Numbered from the stretch's first letter, positions 37,088 to 53,359 are shown. The stretch is 64,000 nt of DNA from Megaleporinus macrocephalus (GCA_021613375.1 CM038726.1:3462546-3526545), one strand, 5' to 3'. Notes: generated by a model not told the origin, from the sequence alone. Numbers and translations are program-made.

Positions 37088-37320
37088 ATTTTGTCGCTGT
37101 CCAGAGAAAAATATGTAATTCTATTTTTGTTGATTATGACTTTCCAACACCATGTGAACCCGACAGCGGCTGCTAATATTGTGTGGAAATGTTTTGATAA
37201 CTGGACCAATAGAAATGCTCCAAAATAGCTTGGAACAAATTCTGGTTCCATAGACTTACATTGAAAGTGAAGACAGTTTTTAGTCTCTCCTGTAAAGTAA
37301 CAATTTCGGAGTGACAATAT
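37088..37320 (-). repeat. Dispersed repeat, about 230 bp, second copy
   Basis: Read on the minus strand this matches 52548-52780 from one end to the other: AACTTTACAGGAGAGAC-like start, GTCAATGGAACCAGAA-like middle, TTCTATTGGTCCAG, then a CTCTGGACAGCGAC-like end. Open frames in both copies look similar only because of this shared repeat. Confidence 0.7.
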
Positions 37321-38540
37321 TTTTTTTGAAAAATATAGCTAAATACAAAACAATATAATTAATATGCTGAACAACAAAGCACAACATATAGTAAAGTGTA
37401 TAAGAGTGTATGTGGATTGTGTCCTGTGTACATTATATGTAATTATGCAAATTACATGTAAATCAACAGTTATATTATATTATAATATTCGAGTGACAGA
37501 ACATTTAACCATACAGTCAACTGTATATGTGTGAAATATTCAGACTCCAACACTCGGCCAACATGGAGCAGCTTCAGCTCAGCGTTCAACACTGAAGAGA
37601 CTGAAGAGACGAGCAGCTCCACCTTTATTAGCACCACAACCTCCAACAGTGACTGGAAGTAGCAGCCATGCTGTGTGAGTTTTCCAATTAAAGTAGAGCA
37701 TCCGTCACCTCAATGTCAACACAGAGAAATTTAGATATACCGCCTTTATTAATGCTACACTCGCAAACATTAAACTATTCATACTCAACCAAAACAATAT
37801 CCAAGATAATGCAGAAATAAATAAGAAGCAAATTACAAAAGAATCTGGAAAAAAATAAATTCTAAGATTGACAAAACCACAAAAGTCTGGATGGGTACAA
37901 AGTCCATATCAACTAGCAAGCATTAGCTAGCAGAAATAGCAGTTCATATGCGATATGTGTACAACTACAACAAGACGTTTAGATCTGAATGAGTTGAGAG
38001 ACGAGTGTAGATAGTAAGGTTGGAGCCCATGTACACAAATATTACTAAAACAAACATTTGGCTGTATTTAAATGTAAAAATGAGAATGTATATTTTTATA
38101 AGAGCTATAAAACCACCAAACCTGTTTATCAGAACAAGATCTCAGCATCTACACCATCTTCTTCAGTCCTGTTAGAGAAGCAGCTCATGTGGCTCCTCAT
38201 GAAGCTGCTGGTCAGAATGTTCAAAGTATGTAAACCTGCATCAGAGCAAATGAGCTCATTTCTAAAAGACCCTCGAAACATTCTTTAAACACAACCAGAT
38301 GTTTAATTCTGCTCCAGGAATCATTCCATACCGACTATTTCAGAGTTTTCTTTTATAGTTCTTAAACTGGTTCCAGTGCTATTGAGGGAACCAGCCTGTG
38401 GTTTGTCTGGGAACCAAGGAACGTCAAAGGATACTTCATTGACAGAGGGCGCTGCAGAGCGGTCGTATACGGTCGTAGATTAGCTGTGAGCGTTTGTGCA
38501 TGGTGCAGCTATCGATGGAAAGAAGCTCAAGTACCTACTG
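37321..38540. other. AT-rich intergenic stretch, no gene recognised
   Basis: No finger, no convincing frame and no tandem array. At 38440-38453 CAGAGGGCGCTGC resembles the right half of a CTCF site, but the left half does not fit. The segment ends where degenerate zinc-finger tail copies begin. Confidence 0.45.
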
Positions 38541-41761
<3,221 letters not shown>

Positions 41762-41884
41762 TCATTTCTGGAGGAGAGAAAAAGAAGTTGGGTGTGAAAA
41801 GCAAGTGTAGAGGACTGTTTGTAATATTTGTTTTCTGTTGGTCCACATGGTTGCTAATATTTGAGCGGACTGTTTTGCCACAGG

Positions 41885-42066
41885 TGTTGTGTAGCGCCGT
41901 TGCAGGAAGGCTCTTGGTTCGATTCCCCGGCCGGGTAACCAGGGTCCCTGCTAGGTAGGGTCTGCATGTTCTCCCAGTATCTATGTGGGTTTCCTCCCAC
42001 AATCCATAGACATGCAACCAGTTGAGTGTATCTGCCCTGAGATGGATTAGTGGCCAGTCTACTGCT
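41885..42066 (+). mobile_element. tRNA-type SINE fragment
   Basis: Contains a B-box-like GGTTCGATTCC (about 41918), then AACCAGGGTCC, GCATGTTCTCCC, GTGGGTTTCCTCCCAC and CATAGACATGCAACC. This order is typical of a tRNA-derived SINE common in fish genomes (from memory, not searched). The 5' tRNA-like head with the A box is missing or decayed. It lies between the ten-finger exon and the 32-bp minisatellite. Confidence 0.65.
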
Positions 42067-45000
42067 ATGGTTTAAACTGGTACAGTACTGATCTGGCACT
42101 GGTTTAGCCTGGAATAGTATTGGTCTGGTGTTGGTTGAAGCTGGTATAGTGATGGTCTGGTGTTGGTTGAAGCTGGTATAGTGATGGTCTGGTGTTAGTT
42201 GAAGCTGGTATAGTGATGGTCTGGTGTTGGTTGAAGCTGGTATAGTGATGGTCTGGTGTTGGATTAAGCTGGTATAGTGATGGTCTGGTGTTAGTTGAAG
42301 CTGGTATAGTGATGGTCTGGTGTTGGTTGAAGCTGGTATAGTGATGGTCTGGTATTGGTTTAAGATGGTATAGTGATGGTCTGGTGTTGGTTTAAGCTGG
42401 TATAGTGCTGGTCTGGTATTGGATTAAGCTGGTATAGTGATGGTCTGGTGTTGGATTAAGCTGGTATAGTGATGGTCTGGTGTTGGTTTAAGCTGGTATA
42501 GTGCTGGTCTGGTGTTTGTTTAAGCTGGTATAGTGATGGTCTGGTGTTGGTTGAAGCTGGTATAGTGATGGTCTGGTGTTGGTTTAAGCTGGTATAGTGC
42601 TGGTCTGGTGTTGGTTTAAGATGGTATAGTGATGGTCTGGTGTTGGTTGAAGCTGGTATAGTGCTGATCTGGTGTTGGTTGAAGCTGGTATAGTGCTGGT
42701 CTGGTGTTAGTTGAAGCTGGTATAGTGATGGTCTGGTGTTGGTTGAAGCTGGTATAGTGATGGTCTGGTGTTAGTTGAAGCTGGTATAGTGATGGTCTGG
42801 TGTTGGTTGAAGCTGGTATAGTGATGGTCTGGTGTTAGTTGAAGCTGGTATAGTGATGGTCTGGTGTTGGTTGAAGCTGGTATAGTGCTGGTCTGGTGTT
42901 GGTTGAAGCTGGTATAGTGATGGTCTGGTGTTGGTTGAAGCTGGTATAGTGATGGTCTGGTGTTGGTTGAAGCTGGTATAGTGATGGTCTGGTGTTGGTT
43001 AAAGCTGCTATAGTGCTGGTCTGGTGTTGGTTGAAGCTGGTATAGTGATGGTCTGGTGTTAGTTGAAGCTGGTATAGTGATGGTCTGGTGTTGGTTGAAG
43101 CTGGTATAGTGATGGTCTGGTGTTGGTTTAAGATGGTATAGTGATGGTCTGGTGTTGGTTGAAGCTGGTATAGTGCTGATCTGGTGTTGGTTGAAGCTGG
43201 TATAGTGATGGTCTGGTGTTGGTTTAAGCTGGTATAGTGATGGTCTGGTGTTAGTTGAAGCTGGTATAGTGATGGTCTGGTGTTGGTTGAAGCTGGTATA
43301 GTGATGGTCTGGTGTTGGTTTAAGATGGTATAGTGATGGTCTGGTGTTGGTTTAAGCTGGTATAGTGATGGTCTGGTGTTAGTTGAAGCTGGTATAGTGA
43401 TGGTCTGGTGTTAGTTGAAGCTGGTATAGTGATGGTCTGGTGTTGGATTAAGCTGGTATAGTGCTGGTCTGGTGTTAGTTGAAGCTGGTATAGTGATGGT
43501 CTGGTGTTGGTTGAAGCTGGTATAGTGCTGGTCTGGTATTGGATTAAGCTGGTATAGTGATGGTCTGGTGTTGGTTTAAGCTGGTATAGTGATGGTCTGG
43601 TGTTGGTTGAAGCTGGTATAGTGATGGTCTGGTGTTGGTTGAAGCTGGTATAGTGCTGGTCTGGTGCTGGTTTAAGCTGGTATAGTGCTGGTCTGGTGTT
43701 GGATTAACCTGGTATAGTGATGGTCTGGTGCTGGTTTAAGCTGGTATAGTGCTGGTCTGGTGTTGGATTAAGCTGGTATAGTGATGGTCTGGTGCTGGTT
43801 TAAGCTGGTATAGTGATGGTCTGGTGTTGGTTGAAGCTGGTATAGTGCTGGTCTGGTGCTGGTTTAAGCTGGTATAGTGCTGGTCTGGTGTTGGATTAAG
43901 CTGGTATAGTGATGGTCTGGTGCTGGTTTAAACTGGTATAGTGCTGGTCTGGTGTTGGATTAAGCTGGTATAGTGATGGTCTGGTGCTTGTTTAAGCTGG
44001 TATAGTGATGGTCTGGTGTTGGTTGAAGCTGGTATAGTGATGGTCTGGTGTTGGTTGAAGCTGGTATAGTGCTGGTCTGGTGTTGGTTGAAGCTGGTATA
44101 GTGATGGTCTGGTGTTGGTTGAAGCTGGTATAGTGCTGGTCTGGTGTTGGTTGAAGCTGGTATAGTGATGGTCTGGTGTTGGTTGAAGCTGGCATAGTGA
44201 TGGTCTGGTATTGGTTTAAGATGGTATAGTGATGGTCTGGTGTTGGTTTAAGCTGGTATAGTGATGGTCTGGTGTTGGTTGAAGCTGGTATAGTGATGGT
44301 CTGGTGTTGGTTGAAGCTGGTATAGTGATGGTCTGGTGCTGGTTTAAGCTGGTATAGTGCTGGTCTGGTGTTGGATTAAGCTGGTATAGTGATGGTCTGG
44401 TGCTGGTTGAAGCTGGTATAGTGCTGGTCTGGTGTTGGATTAAGCTGGTATAGTGATGGTCTGGTGCTGGTTTAAGCTGGTATAGTGATGGTCTGGTGTT
44501 GGTTGAAGCTGGTATAGTGCTGGTCTGGTGCTGGTTTAAGCTGGTATAGTGCTGGTCTGGTGTTGGATTAAGCTGGTATAGTGATGGTCTGGTGTTGGTT
44601 TAAACTGGTATAGTGCTGGTCTGGTGTTGGATTAAGCTGGTATAGTGATGGTCTGGTGCTGGTTTAAGCTGGTATAGTGATGGTCTGGTGTTGGTTGAAG
44701 CTGGTATAGTGCTGGTCTGGTGCTGGTTTAAGCTGGTATAGTGCTGGTCTGGTGTTGGATTAAGCTGGTATAGTGATGGTCTGGTGCTGGTTTAAACTGG
44801 TATAGTGCTGGTCTGGTGTTGGATTAAGCTGGTATAGTGATGGTCTGGTGCTTGTTTAAGCTGGTATAGTGATGGTCTGGTGTTGGTTGAAGCTGGTATA
44901 GTGATGGTCTGGTGTTGGTTGAAGCTGGTATAGTGATGGTCTGGTGTTGGTTGAAGCTGGTATAGTGCTGGTCTGGTGTTGGTTGAAGCTGGTATAGTGC

Positions 45001-46289
45001 TGGTCTGGTGTTGGTTTAAACTGGTATAGTGATGGTCTGGTGTTGGTTGAAGCTGGTATAGTGATGGTCTGGTGTTGGTGGAAGCTGGTATAGTGATGGT
45101 CTGGTGTTGGTTGAAGCTGGTATAGTGATAGTCTGGTGTTGGTTGAAGCTGGTATAGTGATGGTCTGGTGTTGGTGGAAGCTGGTATAGTGCTGGTCTGG
45201 TGTTGGTTTAAACTGGTATAGTGATGGTCTGGTGTTGGTTGAAGCTGGTATAGTGATGGTCTGGTGTTGGTGGAAGCTGGTATAGTGATGGTCTGGTGTT
45301 GGTTTAAACTGGTATAGTGATGGTCTGGTGTTGGTTGAAGCTGGTATAGTGATGGTCTGGTGTTGGTTGAAGCTGGTATAGTGATGGTCTGGTGTTGGTT
45401 GAAGCTGGTATAGTGCTGGTCTGGTGTTGGATTAAGCTGGTATAGTGATGGTCTGGTGCTTGTTTAAGCTGGTATAGTGATGGTCTGGTGTTGGTTGAAG
45501 CTGGTATAGTGATGGTCTGGTGTTGGTTGAAGCTGGTATAGTGATGGTCTGGTGTTGGTTGAAGCTGGTATAGTGCTGGTCTGGTGTTGGTTGAAGCTGG
45601 TATAGTGCTGGTCTGGTGTTGGTTTAAACTGGTATAGTGATGGTCTGGTGTTGGTTGAAGCTGGTATAGTGATGGTCTGGTGTTGGTGGAAGCTGGTATA
45701 GTGATGGTCTGGTGTTGGTTGAAGCTGGTATAGTGATGGTCTGGTGTTGGTTGAAGCTGGTATAGTGATGGTCTGGTGTTGGTGGAAGCTGGTATAGTGC
45801 TGGTCTGGTGTTGGTTTAAACTGGTATAGTGATGGTCTGGTGTTGGTTGAAGCTGGTATAGTGATGGTCTGGTGTTGGATTAAGCTGGTATAGTGATGTT
45901 CTGGTGTTGGTTTAAACTGGTATAGTGATGGTCTGGTGTTGGTTGAAGCTGGTATAGTGATGGTCTGGTGTTGGTTGAAGCTGGTATAGTGCTGGTCTGG
46001 TGTTGGTTGAAGCTGGTATAGTGATGGTCTGGTGTTGGTTTAAGCTGGTATAGTGATGGTCTGGTGTTGGTTTAAGCTGGTATAGTGATGGTCTGGTGTT
46101 GGTTTAAGCTGGTATAGTGATGGTCTGGTGTTGGTTTAAGCTGGTATAGTGATGGTCTGGTGTTGGATTAAGCTGGTATAGTGATGGTCTGGTGTTGGAT
46201 TAAGCTGGTATAGTGATGGTCTGGTGTTGGATTAAGCTGGTATAGTGCTGGTCTGGTGTTGGTTTAAGCTGGTATTATGCTGGTTTAGG
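42066..46289. repeat. 32-bp minisatellite array, about 4.2 kb
   Basis: About 130 copies of a 32-bp unit with CTGGTATAGTGATGGT and CTGGTGTTGGTTGAAG. Recurrent variants are GATGGT/GCTGGT and GGTTGAAG/GGTTTAAG/GGATTAAG/AGTTGAAG. Variant combinations repeat in blocks (for example near 43680-43980 and 44340-44870), which shows multi-unit duplication. It lies upstream of the ten-finger exon, as the other 32-bp array does for the gene at the left edge, but the two monomers are not recognisably related. Confidence 0.97.
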
Positions 46290-46765
46290 TTAGTGTAAGG
46301 CTGGTTTAAGCTGGCATAGTGCTGGTTTAAACTTGACTGGTGCTGGTTTGGTGCTGGTTTAAGATGGTACAGTGTTGGTCTGGTGCTGGTTTAAGCTGGT
46401 ATCGTGCTGGTTTAAGCTAGTTTAGGTTAGTGTAAGGCTGCTTTAAGCTGGTATCGTGCTGGTTTAAACTTGACTGGTGCTGGTTTGGTGCTGGTTTAAG
46501 ATGGTACAGTGTTGGTCTGGTGCTGGTTTAAGCTGGTATCGTGCTGGTTTAAGCTAGTTTAGGTTACTGTAATGCTGGTTTAAGCTGGTATCGTGCTGGT
46601 TTAAGCTAGTTTAGGTTAGTGTAAGGCTGCTTTAAGCTGGTATCGTGCTGGTTTAAGCTGGTTTAGGTTAGTGTAATGCTGGTTTAAGCTGGTATCGTGC
46701 TGGTTTAAGCTAGTTTAGGTTAGTGTAAGGCTGGTTTAAGCTGGTATAGTGCTGGTCTGGTGCTG
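46290..46765. repeat. Diverged array edge, about 52-bp composite unit
   Basis: The 32-bp array passes into longer units of about 52 bp built from GCTGGTTTAAGCTGGTATCG and CTAGTTTAGGTTAGTGTAA. This looks like an older, less homogenised edge of the same array. Confidence 0.85.
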
Positions 46766-47190
46766 ACTCAGCAGCTCACCAAGTAAAGTCATGCTAGTTG
46801 AGCAGCATACCGGCATCCAAAACACAACAGAATGCTGGTTTTACTGGTGGCCAGACATGATAAGGGGTAGAAGGAGGTTATTCTTAAAGCATGATTCACA
46901 GTTAACCAGATATCTTATCCCTAAATACAGTCAGGATATACAATCCAACTACTGGATCATAACTACTGTTAGTATTTCACTGCCCCTGGTGAGTGTATGT
47001 GAGTGTTTCACTGCACGGATGGGTTAAACTCTGAGATCTTGAATTTCTCTCTGGGATCAATAAAGTATTTATCTATTCTTCAACTCAGGCTCCTCTGTGT
47101 CATCATTCATGTTCAAACACTCGATTAAAGCCCCACAAACTCGCGCTTTCATACATTAATTCTTCAAATCGCATCTCGTTCATTACAAAC
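46766..47190 (+). mobile_element. 3' tail of a non-LTR element, with flanking unique DNA
   Basis: GAATTTCTCTCTGGGATCAA followed by TAAAGTATTTATCTATTC at about 47040-47078 is the kind of 3' tail seen on many fish LINE/SINE copies. The body upstream (from about 46955, GTGAGTGTTTCACTGCAC) is very short. No reverse transcriptase sequence is present. The remaining bases are unremarkable. Confidence 0.5.
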
Positions 47191-47300
47191 TGAGTTTGTT
47201 TACATATCCGTCCAGACTGACTGAACTACAGTGCGCGCGCGTATCATGTCCGCGCCGCCACCGCCAAAAACAAACGTTCCGCCTCGAAGAACCAGACCCA
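47191..47300 (-). promoter_or_regulatory. GC-rich promoter-like block, paralogous to 6811-6928
   Basis: Contains TTTGTTTACAT, GCGCGCGC, TCCGCGCC and CGTTCCGCC in the same order as 6811-6928. It lies about 5.5 kb upstream (minus sense) of the ten-finger ATG, with a 32-bp minisatellite between. A promoter or first exon of that gene is the simplest reading, but no TSS or clear minus-strand donor can be fixed. On the plus strand a perfect donor word CAGGTAAGT occurs at about 47708-47716, which could belong to a divergent transcript. Confidence 0.4.
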
Positions 47301-47571
47301 CCGGTTTAGCGTTTAGTTCATCTGAATACATTTACTAGGCTGTAAAAACACGAATCAGACACTAAACATATTTTATTACAGACAACACCAGCAATACCCT
47401 CACATCTGAGACTCTTAGCTTTTTCGCTTGAGTCAATAAATAATTCGCTCTTTTTGTTGTCCGTCCTCGAGCTTACTGGCACCACTATCATCACAGATTA
47501 TATTTTATTAATAATTTTAAATATATATTATTTAAAAATACTAAGGAGAAATGAGCCTCCTGTGTGTACAG

Positions 47572-47604
<33 letters not shown>

Positions 47605-48399
47605 TACTCCAGGTTTCCTGCAGCCAGCATATAGATGCTATCTCGCCCAGGTTCATTCAAATATGATCCCAAACTGCTGTTATTCATTCTCACCTCCGTT
47701 AATTTCTCAGGTAAGTCTCTTGGTCGGTGCTGAGCTCGGTCCTGTTTCAGCACAGCCGCCGGTGTCCAGTGAAATCAGGTCCTCGGTTAGCTGGTCATGT
47801 AGCCCAACGCTACAGTATAGCAGCCAGTCTGTTAACCAGCGCTTATACTTCACCCTCAAACACCAAAACCCCAGAAAAACGAAGCCAGCAGATCCGTTCC
47901 AATCTCAAAACCCTCCCTAAGTAGAGCAGCAGCTCAAGAAACAACGTCTTCTTTACACATACAGTCTCCAAATTAAAGAAACGCACGAAGCTGGAGCCAT
48001 TTGAGGTTCATCTTAAAGGGGAACTTCATCACGTTGTTTAACATCTCTCAACGAATAGAGGATTAAAATATAAACAAGGTTTATGTAGAGAGGTTTGGTG
48101 TAAAATGCTCCGTTCTGGAAAAACTCGCCCAGACAGATCTGTTCACAGTGGTGGTGAATGGAACCAGATGTCCAACTCTTAAATATTCCATCACAGAAAG
48201 TTAGTTTTAGGTCTAAACTGTATTTAAATCTGTTTATTTGAAACCATTTTTTCATGATGGAGGTATATATGTATGATGAAATGAAAACGTTGACCATTAC
48301 CAATATTTTCTATATAAACTCAGAAGGTACCTGTACGTTCACTGGTGATTTGGACAATAAACAAATGTAGATGTGTTTATTTATTTCTATCTATATTTG
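47301..48399. other. Unique intergenic stretch with a (TTA)n microsatellite
   Basis: Includes a TTA run at about 47573-47604. A plus-strand frame across 47564-47920 begins inside the microsatellite and is not convincing. No other feature recognised. Confidence 0.45.
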
Positions 48400-51300
48400 A
48401 TAATGTGTAAAAACAAGACTTTGGTGAGCAAGTGATGAGCATTAAAGGTCTAAAGCTTCACTAGAACACTGGATAATATGTAAAAACAAGACTTTGGTGA
48501 ACAAGTGATGAGCGTTAAAGGTCTAAAGCTTCACTAGAACACTGGATAATATGTAAAAACAAGACTTTGGTGAACAAGTGATGAGCGTTAAAGGTCTAAA
48601 GCTCCACTAGAACACTGGATAATATGTAAAAACAAGACTTTGGTGAACAAGTAATGAACGTTAAAGGTCTAAAGCTCCACTAGAACACTGGATAATATGT
48701 ATATATTAAAAATCAAGACTTTTGGTGAACAAGTGATGAGCGTTAAAGGTCTAAAGCTCCACTAGAACTCTGGACAATATGTAGAAACAAGGCTTTGGTG
48801 GAACAACTGATGAGCGTTAAAGGTCTAAAGCTCCACTAGAACACTGGATAATATGTATTTATATAAAAACAAGACTTTAGTGAACAAATGATGAGCGTTA
48901 AAGGTCTAAAGCTCCAGTAGAACTCTGGATAATATGTAGAAACAAAACTTTGGTGAACAAGTGATGAACGTTAAAGGTCTAAAGCTCCACTAGAATAATG
49001 GATATCATGTATATATTAAAAATCAAGACTTTTGGTGAACAAGTGATGAGCGTTAAAGGTCTAAAGCTTCACTAGAACACTGGATAATATGTAAAAACAA
49101 GACTTTGGTGAACAAGTGATGAGCGTTAAAGGTCTAAAGCTCCACTAGAACACAGGATAATATGTATATATTAAAAATCAAGACTTTTGGTGAACAAGTG
49201 ATGAGCGTTAAAGGTCTAAAGCTTCACTAGAACACTGGATAATATGTAAAAACAAGACTTTGGTGAACAAGTGATGAGCGTTAAAGGTCTGAAGCTTCAC
49301 TAGAACACTGGATAATATGTAAAAACAAGACTTTAGTGAACAAGTAATGAACGTTAAAGGTCTAAAGCTCCACTAGAACACTGGATAACATGTATATATT
49401 AAAAATCAAGACTTTTGGTGAACAAGTGATGAGCGTTAAAGGTCTAAAGCTCCACTAGAACACTGGATAATATGTATATATTAAAAATCAAGACTTTTGG
49501 TGAACAAGTGATGAGCGTTAAAGGTCTAAAGCTCCACTAGAACACTGGATAATATGTATATATTAAAAATCAAGACTTTTGGTGAACAAGTGATGAGCAT
49601 TAAAGGTCTAAAGCTCCCATAGAACACTGGATAATATGTAGAAACAAGACTTTGGTGAACAAGTGATGAGCGTTAAAGGTCTAAAGCTCCACTAGAACAA
49701 TGGATATCATGTATATATTAAAAATCAAGACTTTTGGTGAACAAGTGATGAGCGTTAAAGGTCTAAAGCTCCACTAGAACACTGGATAATATGTATTTAT
49801 ATAAAAACAAGACTTTAGTGAACAAATGATGAGCGTTAAAGGTCTAAAGCTCCACTAGAACACTGGATAATATGTATTTATATAAAAACAAGACTTTAGT
49901 GAACAAGTGATGAGCGTTAAAGGTCTAAATCTCCAATAGAACTCTGGATAATATGTAAAAACAAGACTTTGGTGAACAAGTGATGAGCGTTAAAGGTCTA
50001 AAGCTCCACTAGAACTCTGGATAATATGTATTTATATAAAAACAAGACTTTAGTGAACAAGTGATGAGCGTTAAAGGTCTAAATCTCCAATAGAACTCTG
50101 GATAATATGTAAAAACAAGACTTTGGTGAACAAGTGATGAGCGTTAAAGGTCCAAAGCTCCACTAGAATAATGGATATCATGTATATATTAAAAATCAAG
50201 ACTTTTGGTGAACAAGTGATGAGCGTTAAAGGTCTAAAGCTCCACTAGAACACTGGATAATATGTATTTATATAAAAACAAGACTTTAGTGAACAAATGA
50301 TGAGCGTTAAAGGTCTAAAGCTCCACTAGAACACTGGATAATATGTATTTATATAAAAAACAAGACTTTAGTGAACAAGTGATGAGCGTTAAAGGTCTAA
50401 ATCTCCAATAGAACTCTGGATAATATGTAAAAACAAGACTTTGGTGAACAAGTGATGAGCGTTAAAGGTCTAAAGCTCCACTAGAACTCTGGATAATATG
50501 TATTTATATAAAAACAAGACTTTAGTGAACAAGTGATGAGCGTTAAAGGTCTAAATCTCCAATAGAACTCTGGATAATATGTAAAAACAAGACTTTGGTG
50601 AACAAGTGATGAGCGTTAAAGGTCCAAAGCTCCACTAGAATAATGGATATCATGTATATATTAAAAATCAAGACTTTTGGTGAACAAGTGATGAGCGTTA
50701 AAGGTCTAAAACTCCACTAGAACACTGGATAATATGTATTTATATAAAAACAAGACTTTAGTGAACAAGTGATGAGTGTTAAAGGTCTAAAGCTCCACTA
50801 GAACAATGGATATCATGTATATATTAAAAATCAAGACTTTTGGTGAACAAGTGATGAGCGTTAAAGGTCTAAAGCTCCACTAGAACACTGGATAATATGT
50901 ATTTATATAAAAACAAGACTTTAGTGAACAAGTGATGAGCGTTAAAGGTCTAAAGCTCCACTAGAACACTGGATAATATGTATTTATATAAAAACAAGAC
51001 TTTAGTGAACAAATGATGAGCGTTAAAGGTCTAAAGCTCCAGTAGAACTCTGGATAATATGTAGAAACAAAACTTTGGTGAACAAGTGATGAACGTTAAA
51101 GGTCTAAAGCTCCACTAGAACTCTGGATAATATGTATTTATATAAAAACAAGACTTTAGTGAACAAGTAATGAACGTTAAAGGTCTAAAGCTCCACTAGA
51201 ATAATGGATATCATGTATATATTAAAAATTAAGACTTTTGGTGAACAAGTGATGAGTGTTAAAGGTCTAAAGCTCCACTAGAACTCTGGATAATATGTAA

Positions 51301-51570
51301 AAACAAAACTTTGGTGAACAAGTGATGAATGTTAAAGGTCTAAAGCTCCACTAGAATAATGGATATCATGTATATATTAAAAATCAAGACTTTTGGTGAA
51401 CAAGTGATGAGCGTTAAAGGTCTAAAGCTCCACTAGAACTCTGGATAATATGTAAAAACAAGACTTTGGTGAACAAGTGATGAGTGTTAAAGGTCTAAAG
51501 CTCCACTAGAACTCTGGATAATATGTATACGTATATAAAAAACAAGGCTTTGGTGAAACGAGTGATGAAA
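48400..51570. repeat. Satellite of 73-85-bp units, about 3.2 kb
   Basis: About 40 copies of a unit containing GGTGAACAAGTGATGAGCG, TTAAAGGTCTAAAGCTCCAC and TAGAACACTGGATAATATGT. Three length types differ in the AT-rich linker: a short one (GTAAAAACAAG), one with TATTTATATAAAAAC and one with TATATATTAAAAATC. The types follow each other in recurring order, for example in two near-identical stretches around 49980-50300 and 50440-50760. The right end abuts a minus-strand AATAAA at 51594-51589. Confidence 0.96.
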
Positions 51571-52547
51571 AGCTCTTTTTAATTTATATTTATTCCATAA
51601 ACATGATTACAAAACTCAGCAAGTTACCAATATTACATTTGTCACCATACAGGCTTGTTCACAAATATTTAAACCTTTTGTAACAGATACAACAAAAAAC
51701 AAAATACTAGAATCGATTTACATGAAAGTCTATAAAACAGCAATTAAGTCACAAATCAGTGTTATTGATCCGCTGTCTGTTTTCACCTCTCAGGTATTTC
51801 TTTATTTCATTTTTTATTCCTGTTTTTTGTTTGTTTTGAAATCAGTAATCGTTTTACTAGAGCACAACACTCTCACAATAAGATTGGTCCAGTAACAAAA
51901 CTCAACAAAGAGCCACAGCTTTATCTCCTTCGTCATCGTCGTCCTCGTCACCTTGTTTTTTTCTTCGCTATTTTGGCTTTAAACCCCCCCGAAAACAAAA
52001 AAAACCCCATGATAGTTATAGCGACCTTTTTCTCCGGCGACCCGCCCGCCCCGAACCCCGCCCCCCCTCGGCCCCGGAAGGCAAAAGAACAGAAGCCACA
52101 CCAAGAACGACCTCACAGCACTTTCTAAGAAAAATATACACTTAGAAAATATGTTACAAATTGGCACGATGAAAAATATACAGGTCGTAATTTTCCCCCC
52201 TACGTCAAGAGTTCGATAATAACAGCCCACCTGGTGAAGGTCCCAGATGATACAAACAGATCTCTTTTAGTGATGGGAAAGAAGGCAAAACACGTCGCTT
52301 CGTGAGGTGGAGAAAGAAAAGAGAACAAGAACGAAACCAACACCTGAAGGCAAAATACATTCATGAATTTGGGCCGAAAGATCTCTACGGTTGCCGCCGA
52401 CATCTGAGCTGATCGACTCGTTCCCTCGTTCGCACGAGTGCCCGAAAAGAAATATGAAAAAGCGAAGATATTCCGGAGAATTCTGCCAAATCCTGGCACG
52501 GTTGGAGGGGGCCGTTTATGAATTTATACATCGTCGCTGCCCAACGA
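51571..52547 (-). other. Possible distal 3' UTR or downstream flank of nexmif
   Basis: Unique AT-rich sequence with several minus-strand AATAAA words (51594-51589, 51806-51801, 51818-51813), a GC-rich patch near 52040-52080 and no credible frame. A long nexmif 3' UTR could reach here, almost 5 kb past the stop, but a nearer poly(A) signal at 55024-55019 makes a shorter one equally possible. Confidence 0.35.
51589..51594 (-). terminator. Candidate poly(A) signal
   Basis: Minus-strand AATAAA at the junction with the 73-85-bp satellite. Other candidates lie at 51806-51801, 51818-51813 and 55024-55019. Which, if any, ends nexmif cannot be decided from sequence. Confidence 0.25.
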
Positions 52548-52780
52548 AAAACAAGGATCTCCAAAATTGCAACTTTACAGGAGAGACCGAAAACCTACTT
52601 TACTTTCCATGTAAGTCAATGGAACCAGAAGTTTTTCCAGGCTCTTTTGGAGCACTTCTATTGGTCCAGCCATCATGAAATTTTCACACAATATGAACAA
52701 CCATTGGTGCGTTCAAATGGTGTGGAAAACTCGAAATCGGCAAAAATGGAGATGCATGTTTCTCATTGGACAGCGACGAT
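52548..52780 (+). repeat. Dispersed repeat, about 230 bp, third copy
   Basis: Matches the minus strand of 37088-37320 (AACTTTACAGGAGAGACC, GTCAATGGAACCAGAAG, CTTCTATTGGTCCAGCC, TTGGACAGCGACGAT). A truncated copy is at 7290-7375. No coding capacity. Confidence 0.7.
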
Positions 52781-53359
52781 ATATACATATATATATATGT
52801 GTATATAAAATTTGTAAACATTAAACAACATTCAAACATAGCAAGAGAAACATATAAGCCATGACTTCAAATAGAGAAGCAAACATGAGGGCATTCACAA
52901 CTAAACCGAAATCTCAAGTTCATGCATGCACGTTGCTAGCAATACGTTTCAAATCAATCATTAATAAAAGAACGATCAAATCTTCGGAACGGAACCGAAC
53001 GGAAACCATAACGGTGCGTCTGATTATCCACGGCCAATGTATGTCCCGTCCATATAACAGCTCTACGTATAAGAGTGGGAACCGAAGACCTCTAGACCTG
53101 CATGCAAGAAGCGTCCCTCCTGAAAGGGTTACACGTGGAGGTCAGAGTTTGGGAATCGTTCAGTCGTCGAACGAACGAAAGATCGTCCGAGCAAATCTGC
53201 TGTGAAATGCTTCGTCCTAGAGGAATTGCGTACAATGTGGTGGTGAAGGGAACCAGACTTCCAGAGGCACAAACTGGACACGTCCAAAAACTTGGTAGCA
53301 ACTCCGAGCACGACCCCTCAAGGCGCCTCCGCGATCTGAACCACATTTGGGACACGAAG
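52781..53359. other. Unique stretch, no gene recognised
   Basis: Short overlapping frames on both strands, none with a recognisable domain. It starts with a small TATATA run next to the dispersed repeat. Confidence 0.4.

Noticed and set aside
41900..41960. tRNA gene at the GGTTCGATTCC box
   Set aside because: Only a B-box-like word is present; no A box, cloverleaf or terminator. It belongs to a SINE fragment.
42066..46289. CRISPR-like array
   Set aside because: Units are contiguous with no unique spacers, and the genes present are vertebrate.
47564..47920. 118-codon plus-strand frame
   Set aside because: It begins in a (TTA)n microsatellite giving a poly-Leu start and shows no domain, although a donor-like CAGGTAAGT lies inside.
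51900..51965. Acidic tail GDEDDDDEGD on the minus strand as a C-terminal exon
   Set aside because: A stop lies about 18 bases upstream in the same frame, with no acceptor after it; most likely chance in a GAC/GAG-rich run.
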